In this document: piece after piece, positions 6,570-13,213 of the stretch
How the letters are laid out: the number at the start of each line of letters is the position of its first letter
How positions within the stretch are numbered: the first letter of the stretch is position 1
NCBI GenBank assembly: GCA_044866075.1
Contig: JBIOTQ010000013.1
Location: 1-13,213 of the forward strand
DNA from: JBASRP01 sp044866075
GTDB taxonomy: Bacteria > Actinomycetota > AC-67
Reading direction: 5' to 3'
DNA: 13,213 nucleotides
The notes under the pieces: model-generated
The model's input: only the letters and a program-made list of their open reading frames with translations
The model's database searches: none
What the model was told of the DNA's origin: nothing
Made by a program: the position numbers and the translations under genes

Positions 6570-7384
6570 GCGACGCGCCGGTCCACACGAGCGCGATCCG
6601 CTGGCTCTCCGATCGCGTCCGTTTGATCCTCGCGCCCAACCCCTCACCGATGACGCTCGAGGGGACGAACACGTACCTCGTCGGCGGGCCCGATGCCGTC
6701 GTCGTGATCGATCCGGGCCCGAACGACGACGCCCATCTCGCCTCGATCGAGGCCGGCGTCGCCGGCGCGAACCCCGTCGCGGTGCTGCTCACGCACAAGC
6801 ATCCCGACCACGCCGAAGCCGCCGAGCGTTGCGCCGAGATGCTGGGGACCGTGATCGCCGCGAACGTCCAACCCGTGCGGCCCAACGACGTCCCGGTCGC
6901 GGACGGAATGCGCGTCGGCGGCGACGCCGTGTTCCTCACCGCCGTCGCGACGCCCGGTCACGCGAGCGATCATCTGTGCTTCCTGCTCGAGGAGGAGCGC
7001 GTCCTCTTCACCGGCGATCACGTGCTCGGGCGGGGCACCACCGTCGTCGCGTACCCCGACGGAGACATGGCCGCGTACATGAGTTCTCTCGAGCGCCTGC
7101 GCGGTCTCCCCGTCGATCGCTTCTATCCGGGCCACGGGCCGGTGATCGACGATCCGGCCCGAGTCGTCGACGAGTACATCGCGCACCGCAAGGAGCGCGA
7201 GGCTCAGGTTCTCGACGGTCTCGCCGGCGGTTCGGCCACGCCGGAGGAGCTGGTCGCGCGCATCTACACCGACGTCGATCCGGTCCTCCACCCGGTCGCC
7301 GCGATGAGCGTCCGGGCGCATCTCGCCGAACTCGCGCAGCGCGGCTGGGCGGTCCAGGATGGAGACCGATGGCGACTGACCTGA
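6566..7384 (+). CDS. Metallo-beta-lactamase-fold hydrolase (LACTB2-like)
   Basis: A 272-residue MBL-fold hydrolase. Metal ligands are visible in order: the THKHPDH motif at 76-82 (His77, His79, Asp81, His82), His132 in ATPGHASDH, Asp151 in LFTGDHVLG, and His190 in YPGHGPVI. The N-terminal NPSPMTLEGTNTYLV block (25-39) and the C-terminal winged-helix-like region (about 225-272) match the LACTB2/glyoxalase-II-like branch. Members include ribonucleases and thioesterases, so the substrate is open. The GTG at 6566 overlaps the Nudix stop codon by four bases, and similarity begins shortly after it. Its last 16 bases overlap the cyclase start. This places it in the middle of a tightly coupled three-gene operon. 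A role in hydrolysing a product or analogue handled by the Nudix enzyme is possible but not shown by the sequence. Confidence 0.88.
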   Translation: MSDAPVHTSAIRWLSDRVRLILAPNPSPMTLEGTNTYLVGGPDAVVVIDPGPNDDAHLASIEAGVAGANPVAVLLTHKHPDHAEAAERCAEMLGTVIAANVQPVRPNDVPVADGMRVGGDAVFLTAVATPGHASDHLCFLLEEERVLFTGDHVLGRGTTVVAYPDGDMAAYMSSLERLRGLPVDRFYPGHGPVIDDPARVVDEYIAHRKEREAQVLDGLAGGSATPEELVARIYTDVDPVLHPVAAMSVRAHLAELAQRGWAVQDGDRWRLT

Positions 7385-10300
7385 CCACGACGGCCTGTCC
7401 CCGCTGCGGGTTCGATGTGCCGCTCGGCTCGCGGTTCTGCCCGAACTGCGGTCTGTCGCTCCTCGAGACTCCGCGCGCGGAACGGCGGGTCGTCACGATG
7501 CTGTTCGCCGACCTCACGGGGTTCACGGAACTGAGCGAGCGGCTCGATGCCGAGGAGGTCAAGGGCATCGTCGACCGCGCCTTCGAGGGCCTTGCCGAGC
7601 TGGTGACGCTCTACGGCGGCCGCGTCGACAAGATCATCGGCGACGAGATCATGGCCGTTTTCGGCGCGCCGCAAGCGCACGAGGACGACCCCGAGCGCGC
7701 GGTTCGGTGCGCGCTCGAGATGCAGCGCCAGCTGCAGACGTACTCGCACCAGCTCGAGCGCGAACGCGGCGTGAAGCTCGGCATGCGCGTCGGCGTCAAC
7801 ACCGGAGAGGTCGTCGCCGGGATCGTCGGCGGCGCCGGCGCCGAGTCGTACTCGGTGATCGGCGACGCGGTGAACGCGGCCAAGCGCATCGAGACGGCGG
7901 CGCAACCCGGGCAGGTGCTGGTCGGGGAGAAGACGTATCTGGCGACCGCCGGTGCGATCGAGTACCGGCCTCTGCCGCCGATCGTCGCGAAGGGAAAGGC
8001 CGAGCCGCTCGTGGTCTGGCAGGCGCTGTCCGAGCAAGCGCTGCCCGGCGAGCACGTGCACCGCCTCGAGGCGCCCATAATCGGCCGCGACGAGGAACGC
8101 GTGTTGCTGGACGCGCTCGCCGGCATCGTGCAGCGCGATCGCCGTGCGGCCGTGGCAACGATCCTCGGTCCGGCCGGCATGGGGAAGAGCCGCATCGCCG
8201 ACGAGTTCGCGGCGCGGATGGCCGCGCGCGGGACCCCGGTCTTCACCGGACGCTCGCTGCCCTACGGAACCGCCTCGCCCTCGTTCGCGGTCGAGGAGAT
8301 GGTGCGGGCCGCTCTCGACATCGACCCGGGCGACCCGCCGGCAGCGGCGACCGCGCGGGCGGCGGAACGCATCGCGTCGCTGGGGCTCGTCGCGGACGCC
8401 GACCGGCTGTTGACGTTCGCCGGGCTCAAAAATCCGGTGGGGCAGCGCGACACGGGTCGCGTCGGTCCCGCGGCCTCCGGCGCGCCGTCGGGGCGCGGCG
8501 GCGAGTCGCTCGACGCGGCCGGTGCGCTCTTCCAAGCGCTGGCCGCGCGCGAGGAGCTCGTCGTCCTCGTCTTCCAGGAGTTGCACTGGGCGGAAGATCT
8601 CCTCCTCGGATTCGTCGGCGATCTACTGGAGCGTGGTCGCGACGTCCCGATGCTGGTGCTGTGCGTGTCGCGCCCGGAATTGCTCGAGCGCGCGCCGGTC
8701 TGGACGGGGCGGCCCGGCTCTCTGGTGCACGTGCTGGAGCCGCTCCCGCGCGAACACGCGGCCGCACTGCTCGACACCCTCGCCACCGGACGAACGATCC
8801 ACCCGGCGGTCCGGGAGTCGATCCTGGACCGCGCAGGCGGCAACCCGTTCTTCATCGAGGAGCTCGTGCGGCTCCTCCTCGAGAAGGGCGGACTCCCCGC
8901 CTCGGACGCCCCCGATGCGAACGCCGTCCCCGGGACCGTGCAGGCGCTCGTGCTCGCGCGTCTCGATGCGCTCCCGCCGGGCGCGAAGAGGGCGGCGCAG
9001 ACGGCGGCGGTGATCGGCGACGAGTTCTGGCCGGGCGCGCTCGCGGCCCTCGAACCCGACGCCGGTCCGGAGGGGGTCCGCGCGGCATTGTCCGAGCTGC
9101 TCGAGCGGGAACTCGTCGAGCCGGTCGAACATCCGAGCTTGCCGAACGAGAACGCGTACCGGTTCCGACAGGCGATCGTCCGCGACGTGGCGTACGGCAG
9201 TGTGCCGAAACAGATCCGCGCCCGGCAGCACGCGGAACTCGGCGCGTGGCTGGAGAAGTTCGTTTCAGAAAGCGAGGAGCTCCGAAGCCAGTTCGCCGAT
9301 CTCGTCGCCCATCACTACGAGCGAGCCGCGCGGCTCGCGTCCGAGGTCGGCATCGACCTCCCCGAGTCGCGTGAGAAGGCGCGCGAGTACCTCGAGCGCG
9401 CCGGCGACCAGGCGATGGGGATGGACGCCGCCGCGGCGGCGGCCGACTTCTACGAACGCGCGCTCGAGTTCGCGCGCGGGGAGGAAGACCGACTCAACCT
9501 TCAGCTTCGCCTCGGTGAGGCGCTCGTCGGATGCTGGCGCCCGGTCGAAGCCGAGCAGCACCTGAACGAAGCACTCGAGAACGCGCGACGGATCGGCGAC
9601 CGCAGAGCGGAGGCGAAGTCGTTGCGGCTCCTCGGCGACCTCCTGCGCATGCGCGGGGATATCGAGGACGGTCGGGTCAGGCTCGCGCAGGCGCTCGAGA
9701 TCGCGCACGGCCTCGGCGACAGGCAGGAAGAGGCGGAGGGCATGCGCTCGCACGGCCTTACCGACCTCTTCCAGGGGCGACTCGAGTCGGCCACAAAGTG
9801 GTTCCGCGAGTCGCTGACGCACTTCCGCGAACTCGGCGACAAACGGGGCGAAGCATGGAGCCTCGTCAACCTCGGGTGGGTCGACCTACTGCTCGGACGT
9901 CTCGACGACGCGATGTCGGAGCTCGAACAGGGGGCGAGGATCTTCGGAGAGATCGGCGACACCGAGGGCGTTGGGTGGTGCCTCGGACTGCGCGTCTGGG
10001 TCCTGCTCTTCCAGGGCAAGCTGGCCGAGGCCGAGGCGCTGCAGGTCCAGATCGACGGGATGATCGCGCAGGCGATGCATCCGACGCCGCGCGGCATGGG
10101 CAGCTTCGGCTGGGGGATCGGTCGCGTGGCGCGGTCGTTCATCGCGATCGATCGCGCACGCTTTGCCGAAGGAGAAGAGCTGGGACGCCAGGCGTTGACC
10201 GTTTTCGAGGAGTCCGACGCCGTATGGGGGCTCGCGATGGCGCGTTTCCCGCTCGGCGTCGCGCAGCTCACGCGGATGCTCCTCGACGATGCGCGCGAGA

Positions 10301-10971
10301 CGTTCCGGCTGGCGATCGACGCCGCCGAGCGGTCCGGCGACCCGATGGTGAAAGCGCTCTGCACGCACGGGATGGCGATGGTGGAAGCACAGGACGGGAA
10401 CCTCGACGAGGCTCTGCGGCTCGCGGACAAGACGATGGAGCTGACAGAGGGAACCGGCGTCTCCTGGATCAGTGAGATCCCGGCGAAGTCGCTCAAGGCG
10501 CTGATCTTGCGCGAGCGCGGCATGACGAAAGAGGCGCGGGCGATCCTCGAGGACATCAAGGAGGTCCCGAACGGTTTGTACGAGGAGTCGCGTGCGGTCG
10601 CCGTGCTCGCCGAGATCGAGAGCGACGAGGGCAACTACGACCAAGCGGTCGCGACGGCTCAGCGCGGGATCGACGGCGCCGGCGAAGACGTCGTCGGCCG
10701 GGCGTGGTGCCTGCGCGCTCTGGCGCGGGCGCATCACCTGAAGGGCGACCAAGTTGCGGCCGAGAAGGCGCTCCGCGACGAGCGCGAGGCCCTGAAGGAA
10801 GGCGATTGGGACGAGGAACGGGTCCGCATCCTGGCGCTGCTCGCGAAGGTTCTCGACGATCAGGGGCGGCACGACGAAGCCGGCGTGACTCTCGACGAAG
10901 CGCGGAAGCTACTCGATCGGTTCCCGTCGGGAGCGCAAACGGCGCGGCTCACCGAGCTGCTCGCGGCCTGA
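7369..10971 (+). CDS. Zinc ribbon/class III nucleotidyl cyclase/AAA ATPase/TPR signalling protein
   Basis: A 1200-residue multidomain cytosolic protein. A zinc ribbon has Cys10, Cys13, Cys24 and Cys27. A class III cyclase domain covers about 34-220, with metal-binding Asp48 (LFADLTGFT) and Asp92 (KIIGDEIMAVFG), Lys88, and Asn169 and Arg173 (VIGDAVNAAKR) for the transition state. Ser162 occupies the purine-selecting position where Asp or Thr is usual in adenylate cyclases, so cAMP is the likely product but not certain. An AAA/STAND-type ATPase begins at IIGRDEER (237), with Walker A GPAGMGKS at 267-274 and a Walker B-like VFQELHWAED at 401-410, where Glu404 replaces the usual Asp. Tetratricopeptide-like helical repeats fill about 670-1190. 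Known architecture: regulator ATPase and TPR arrays are thought to sense ligands or partners and control the cyclase. The ATG at 7369 overlaps the MBL gene by 16 bases. Convergent with a Crp/Fnr gene one base away. No membrane segment is seen. Confidence 0.9.
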   Translation: MATDLTTTACPRCGFDVPLGSRFCPNCGLSLLETPRAERRVVTMLFADLTGFTELSERLDAEEVKGIVDRAFEGLAELVTLYGGRVDKIIGDEIMAVFGAPQAHEDDPERAVRCALEMQRQLQTYSHQLERERGVKLGMRVGVNTGEVVAGIVGGAGAESYSVIGDAVNAAKRIETAAQPGQVLVGEKTYLATAGAIEYRPLPPIVAKGKAEPLVVWQALSEQALPGEHVHRLEAPIIGRDEERVLLDALAGIVQRDRRAAVATILGPAGMGKSRIADEFAARMAARGTPVFTGRSLPYGTASPSFAVEEMVRAALDIDPGDPPAAATARAAERIASLGLVADADRLLTFAGLKNPVGQRDTGRVGPAASGAPSGRGGESLDAAGALFQALAAREELVVLVFQELHWAEDLLLGFVGDLLERGRDVPMLVLCVSRPELLERAPVWTGRPGSLVHVLEPLPREHAAALLDTLATGRTIHPAVRESILDRAGGNPFFIEELVRLLLEKGGLPASDAPDANAVPGTVQALVLARLDALPPGAKRAAQTAAVIGDEFWPGALAALEPDAGPEGVRAALSELLERELVEPVEHPSLPNENAYRFRQAIVRDVAYGSVPKQIRARQHAELGAWLEKFVSESEELRSQFADLVAHHYERAARLASEVGIDLPESREKAREYLERAGDQAMGMDAAAAAADFYERALEFARGEEDRLNLQLRLGEALVGCWRPVEAEQHLNEALENARRIGDRRAEAKSLRLLGDLLRMRGDIEDGRVRLAQALEIAHGLGDRQEEAEGMRSHGLTDLFQGRLESATKWFRESLTHFRELGDKRGEAWSLVNLGWVDLLLGRLDDAMSELEQGARIFGEIGDTEGVGWCLGLRVWVLLFQGKLAEAEALQVQIDGMIAQAMHPTPRGMGSFGWGIGRVARSFIAIDRARFAEGEELGRQALTVFEESDAVWGLAMARFPLGVAQLTRMLLDDARETFRLAIDAAERSGDPMVKALCTHGMAMVEAQDGNLDEALRLADKTMELTEGTGVSWISEIPAKSLKALILRERGMTKEARAILEDIKEVPNGLYEESRAVAVLAEIESDEGNYDQAVATAQRGIDGAGEDVVGRAWCLRALARAHHLKGDQVAAEKALRDEREALKEGDWDEERVRILALLAKVLDDQGRHDEAGVTLDEARKLLDRFPSGAQTARLTELLAA

Positions 10972-10972
10972 G

Positions 10973-11656
10973 CTACTTCAGACGTTTCCGCAGCGAGTCT
11001 GCATCCGATATCACGTAGTGCCGGCCCTCGAGCGTCACCCAGCCGCGGTCCATGAACGATCCGAGCGCCTTGTTCACGCTCTCGCGCGAGGCGCCGACCA
11101 TCTGCGCGAGCTCCTCCTGCGTGATCGGGACCGACACGCGCACCGTTCCCTCACCGGCCCGCTCGCCGTGCTGATCTGCGAGATCGAGGAGGCGTCGCGC
11201 GACGCGGCCGCCGACGTCGAGGAAGACCATGTCCTGGATCGCCTGGTCCTGGCGACGCACCATGCGCGCGAGGACGCCGAGCAACTGCCAGGCGACCTCG
11301 GGGTGCGCGGCCACGTACGGCCGGAAATCGTCGTGTGCAAGGGCGTGTAGCACCGACGGTTCCATCGCGCGGGCGTCTGCCGTGCGCTGCTGGCTCTCGA
11401 AGAGCGACAGCTCCCCGAACACCTGGCCGGGCCCCATGATCGCGACGAAAGCTTCGCGGCCGTCGGGCGCCAGCGTCGTGATCTTCACCCGTCCGGACTC
11501 GATGAGGTACAGGTGAGCCGCCGCATCCCCCTGCCGGACGATCATCTCGCCTCGATCGAAGGCGTGGCGGACGAATGAGCGTGAGAGGGCGTCTCGGTCG
11601 GCCTCGGTCAGTGACTGGAAAAGAGGTACGCCTGCGATGAGCTCTTTGCGTTCCAC
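10973..11656 (-). CDS. Crp/Fnr-family transcriptional regulator
   Basis: A 227-residue regulator with an N-terminal cyclic-nucleotide-binding domain and a C-terminal winged helix-turn-helix. The sensor domain (about 10-125) contains GEMIVRQGD at 36-44, LIESGRVKI at 51-59, and the phosphate-binding cassette FGELSLFESQQRTADARA at 80-97. Glu82 and Arg91-Thr92 align with the Glu and Arg-Ser that hold cAMP in Crp. There are no cysteines, so it is not an Fe-S Fnr-type sensor, and cAMP or another nucleotide is the likely ligand. The long dimer helix is about 122-145. The recognition region is TQEELAQMVGASRESVNKAL at 179-198. The GTG at 11654-11656 is chosen because similarity starts at ERKELIAGVPLF and a G-rich ribosome site precedes it; an ATG 63 codons upstream would place coding over the promoter region. 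It is convergent with the cyclase gene and divergent from the stress genes. Confidence 0.93.
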   Translation of the reverse strand: MERKELIAGVPLFQSLTEADRDALSRSFVRHAFDRGEMIVRQGDAAAHLYLIESGRVKITTLAPDGREAFVAIMGPGQVFGELSLFESQQRTADARAMEPSVLHALAHDDFRPYVAAHPEVAWQLLGVLARMVRRQDQAIQDMVFLDVGGRVARRLLDLADQHGERAGEGTVRVSVPITQEELAQMVGASRESVNKALGSFMDRGWVTLEGRHYVISDADSLRKRLK

Positions 11657-11683
11657 GGTCCCCCCGTTTCCCGCGTTGGCCCG

Positions 11684-11712
11684 ATGGTAGAGGTTGCTTT
11701 CCTGGAGGTAAA
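11684..11712 (-). promoter_or_regulatory. Candidate promoter of the Crp/Fnr gene (TTTACC-17-TACCAT)
   Basis: On the minus strand TTTACC (11707-11712) and TACCAT (11684-11689) are separated by 17 bases, the best-spaced promoter pair I found in the window. Transcription would start near 11677, giving a leader of about 21 bases with a G-rich ribosome site before the GTG. Inferred from motif and spacing only. Confidence 0.45.
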
Positions 11713-11717
11713 GAGAA

Positions 11718-11727
11718 TGACCGGTCA
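11718..11727. promoter_or_regulatory. Palindrome TGACCGGTCA, candidate operator
   Basis: A perfect 10-base palindrome; on the minus strand it is preceded by TTG, giving TTGTGACCGGTCATT, which includes a Crp-like TGTGA half-site. The TGA/TCA spacing is 4 bases rather than the 6 of classical Crp and Fnr sites, so it is not a consensus site. Its centre lies about 45 bases upstream of the predicted crp start, next to the -35, the place expected for an activator site. Binding by the adjacent regulator is a hypothesis. Confidence 0.35.
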
Positions 11728-11856
11728 CAAACGCTCGGTGGAGGCACGTCACCGTTGCCGCGTCTATCGCAGGGGTAGATTTCCGGCCGTTACGGGCATC
11801 ACGGTATGGTTTCGGCGACGCGAGCGGGCGCGCGCACGTGGTCATAGGGGGGACGT

Positions 11857-12279
11857 ATGTTCAAGAAGATCCTCGTCGGGACCGACGGGTCGGACTCGGC
11901 GACCAAGGCTGTCTCGCATGCGGCCGAGATGGCCGAGGCGATGGGCGCCGAGCTCGTGCTGATCCACGTGTACCCGTCGCCGCGCTCGGACGTCGGTTCG
12001 ACCTTCGGGAGGGCCGACGCGTACCCGGGTCAGGAGATCGGCCAGGCGGTGCTTCGCGACGCCGAGAAACACTTCGGCAGCAAGCTCAAGATCAAGTCCG
12101 TGCTCCGCGAGGGCGACGCGGCCGAGGGCCTGATCGACGTCGCCGAAGAAGAGGGCATCGACCTGATCATCGTCGGCAACAAAGGCATGACGGGCGCCAA
12201 GCGGTTCTTGTTGGGTTCGGTTCCCAATCAGGTCTCGCACCACGCGCCCTGCAACGTCTTGATCGTGCATACGACGTAG
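11857..12279 (+). CDS. Universal stress protein (UspA family), first of a tandem pair
   Basis: A 140-residue single-domain universal stress protein. MFKKILVGTDGSDSA at the N-terminus has Asp10 and the TDGS turn, and the C-terminal nucleotide-binding motif G2XG9XGS is complete: GNKGMTGAKRFLLGS at 107-121. The protein therefore belongs to the ATP-binding class of UspA proteins. Start is the ATG at 11857 with AGGGGGG (11846-11852) four bases upstream. The upstream 200 bases are shared with the divergent Crp/Fnr gene; TATGGT at 11805-11810 is a weak -10 candidate without a clear -35. A paralogue follows after 16 bases. Compared with it, this copy has a longer insert at about 41-70. General stress tolerance or persistence is the family role; the specific partner is unknown. 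Confidence 0.93.
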   Translation: MFKKILVGTDGSDSATKAVSHAAEMAEAMGAELVLIHVYPSPRSDVGSTFGRADAYPGQEIGQAVLRDAEKHFGSKLKIKSVLREGDAAEGLIDVAEEEGIDLIIVGNKGMTGAKRFLLGSVPNQVSHHAPCNVLIVHTT

Positions 12280-12664
12280 ACAGGGGAGGGTCCCCATGTA
12301 CAAGAAGGTCCTCATCGCGACGGACGGGTCCGTCACGGCGTCGCACGCGGCGGAGGTTGGGATGGACGTCGCCAAGGCCTCCGGAGCCGAGGCGCTGCTC
12401 CTTCACGTGGGCGACCCGAAGGACGGGAAGAAGGTCCTGGCGCAGGCCGAGAAGGGATTCGCGAAATCCGGCGTCGCGGTGTCGACGGTATCCGTCTCGG
12501 GCGACCCCGCCGACATGATCTGCGAGGTCGCGGAGCGCGAGAACGCCGACCTGATCGTGGTCGGCAACAAAGGCATGACGGGTGCCAAGCGGTTCCTGCT
12601 CGGGAGCGTTCCGAACCAGGTCTCGCATCACTCGCCGTGCAACGTCCTCATCGTCAAGACCACC
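12172..12664 (+). repeat. Diverged direct repeat: matching 3' ends of the two stress-protein genes
   Basis: Bases 12172-12276 and 12560-12664 encode the same 35-residue C-terminus with only two differences (Ala/Ser and His/Lys). The first 23 bases of each copy are identical; later differences are mostly in third codon positions. The N-terminal halves of the two proteins are much less alike. The interval given spans both copies and the sequence between them. It results from tandem gene duplication with strong constraint on the ATP-binding end. Confidence 0.8.
12283..12295 (+). promoter_or_regulatory. Hairpin that would enclose the ribosome site of the second usp gene
   Basis: GGGGA (12283-12287) can pair with TCCCC (12291-12295) across a GGG loop, ending directly at the ATG at 12296. 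The only Shine-Dalgarno-like sequence (GGGGAGGG) lies in the stem and loop. If it forms, initiation of the second gene would depend on ribosomes finishing the first gene. The complementarity is seen; regulation is inferred. Confidence 0.35.
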
Positions 12665-12667
12665 TAG
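12296..12667 (+). CDS. Universal stress protein (UspA family), second of a tandem pair
   Basis: A 123-residue compact universal stress protein. It begins MYKKVLIATDGSVTAS with Asp10, and carries the complete nucleotide-binding motif GNKGMTGAKRFLLGS at 90-104. It is 17 residues shorter than its upstream paralogue, mainly through a shorter segment after the second beta strand (about 38-50). Separated from the first copy by 16 bases, so very probably co-transcribed, and preceded by GGGGAGGG that is part of a small hairpin. It ends in TAG at 12665. The PGI-like reading frame continues in the same frame after this stop. Because the shared C-terminal 35 residues contain the ATP contacts, both paralogues should bind ATP and could form heterodimers; this is inference. 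Confidence 0.93.
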   Translation: MYKKVLIATDGSVTASHAAEVGMDVAKASGAEALLLHVGDPKDGKKVLAQAEKGFAKSGVAVSTVSVSGDPADMICEVAERENADLIVVGNKGMTGAKRFLLGSVPNQVSHHSPCNVLIVKTT

Positions 12668-12682
12668 CGACCGCACTTTCCC

Positions 12683-13213
12683 GTGCTCGCCGCCCGGTGG
12701 GGTCCGGCGGGGCGCGCCGTCGACGACGCTCTTGCCGAAGCGCGCGCGGCGAACGTCGCCGGCCGGATCTGGCAACGCGACGCCGCGTTGTGGAGCGGCG
12801 ACGCCGCCGCGCAGAACGCGATCCGCAACCGCCTGGGGTGGCTCGACGCGCCGCGTTGGGCCGAGGAGCACCTCGCCGAGTTGCGCGCCCTCGCGGCCGA
12901 CGTGCGGGGGTTTACCCGCGTCGTTCTCCTCGGGATGGGCGGGTCGTCGCTTGCGCCCGAGGTCCTCGCAGCGACGTACGGCGCGGCGGCGACGCGTCGC
13001 CTGACCGTCGTCGACTCCACCGACCCGGACGAGATCACCGCAGCGGCGGAGGGCATTGACGAGCGCACGCTCTTCGTCGTCGCGAGCAAGAGCGGCGAGA
13101 CGATCGAGACGCGCTCCCACGCGGCGTACTTCTACGACCGTGTCGGCTCCGGGGATCAGTTCATCGCCGTCACTGACCCGGGGTCTCCCCGGGAGAAGGC
13201 GGCGCATGAAGGA
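12683..13213 (+). CDS. Phosphoglucose isomerase-like (SIS-fold) protein, 3' partial
   Basis: The frame from the GTG at 12683 is open to the window end (177 residues). It matches the phosphoglucose isomerase portion of transaldolase/glucose-6-phosphate isomerase fusion proteins. Visible blocks are VAGRIWQRDAALWSGDAAAQ at 25-44, RLGWLDAPRW at 49-58, the SIS-domain sugar-phosphate loop LLGMGGSSLAPEVL at 82-95, VVDSTDPDEI at 109-118, and the second loop ASKSGETIET at 134-143. It would interconvert glucose-6-phosphate and fructose-6-phosphate in glycolysis. No transaldolase domain precedes it, so it is a separate protein here; a tal gene may lie elsewhere. The start is uncertain: no Shine-Dalgarno precedes the GTG, and the stop of the second usp gene lies in the same frame five codons upstream, suggesting coupling. 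The 3' end is outside the window. Confidence 0.85.
   Translation, partial: MLAARWGPAGRAVDDALAEARAANVAGRIWQRDAALWSGDAAAQNAIRNRLGWLDAPRWAEEHLAELRALAADVRGFTRVVLLGMGGSSLAPEVLAATYGAAATRRLTVVDSTDPDEITAAAEGIDERTLFVVASKSGETIETRSHAAYFYDRVGSGDQFIAVTDPGSPREKAAHEG

Noticed and set aside
11735..11754. CGGTG/CACCG inverted repeat as a Crp site
   Set aside because: The GTG to CAC spacing is 9 rather than 8 bases and the outer bases do not fit the TGTGA consensus.
12167..13207. Minus-strand open frame of 346 codons opposite the second usp and PGI-like genes
   Set aside because: Both genes beneath it have clear family motifs on the plus strand; the antisense translation has none.

Overview
The window is a chromosomal stretch of a high-GC bacterium with densely packed genes, very strong third-position G/C bias, and many GTG starts (selA, the MBL hydrolase, the Crp/Fnr regulator and the PGI-like gene). 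TANNNT -10 boxes lie directly in front of the selA and Nudix start codons, as in leaderless transcripts. Together with the transaldolase-fusion-type phosphoglucose isomerase, this suggests an actinomycetote or a related high-GC lineage such as Chloroflexota or Deinococcota. The phylum is an inference. I see no phage, insertion sequence, CRISPR, rRNA or tRNA.

Layout. 1-441 (+): the 3' part of a RidA-family gene. 445-3658 (-): selA then selB, the selenocysteine synthase and the Sec-specific elongation factor. 3659-3729 is a divergent promoter region. 3730-4305 (+): a LURP-one-related/scramblase-like (LOR) protein. 4326-5498 (-): an acyl-CoA dehydrogenase, convergent with the LOR gene across a perfect 9-bp hairpin that contains its own stop codon. 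5499-5726 is a divergent control region. 5727-10971 (+): three overlapping genes, a NUDT19-like Nudix hydrolase, a LACTB2-like metallo-beta-lactamase-fold hydrolase and a 1200-residue zinc ribbon/class III nucleotidyl cyclase/AAA ATPase/TPR signalling protein. 10973-11656 (-): a Crp/Fnr-family regulator, convergent with the cyclase with one base between stops. 11657-11856 is a divergent control region with a palindrome upstream of a candidate crp promoter. 11857-12667 (+): two tandem universal stress proteins. 12683 to the end (+): the 5' part of a phosphoglucose-isomerase-like gene, cut by the window edge.

How it may work together. SelA and SelB make and deliver selenocysteine, but no selenoprotein gene, selD or selC is visible, so their clients lie elsewhere. 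The acyl-CoA dehydrogenase and the NUDT19-like hydrolase, divergent from each other, suggest acyl-CoA/CoA turnover. The cyclase could make cAMP, and the neighbouring Crp/Fnr protein keeps a Glu and Arg-Thr arrangement expected of a cNMP-binding pocket and has no cysteines for an Fe-S cluster. A local cAMP synthesis and response pair controlling the stress proteins is the most attractive systems hypothesis here, but it is inference. Most of the window is conserved, ordinary gene content. I did not find a clearly novel system.
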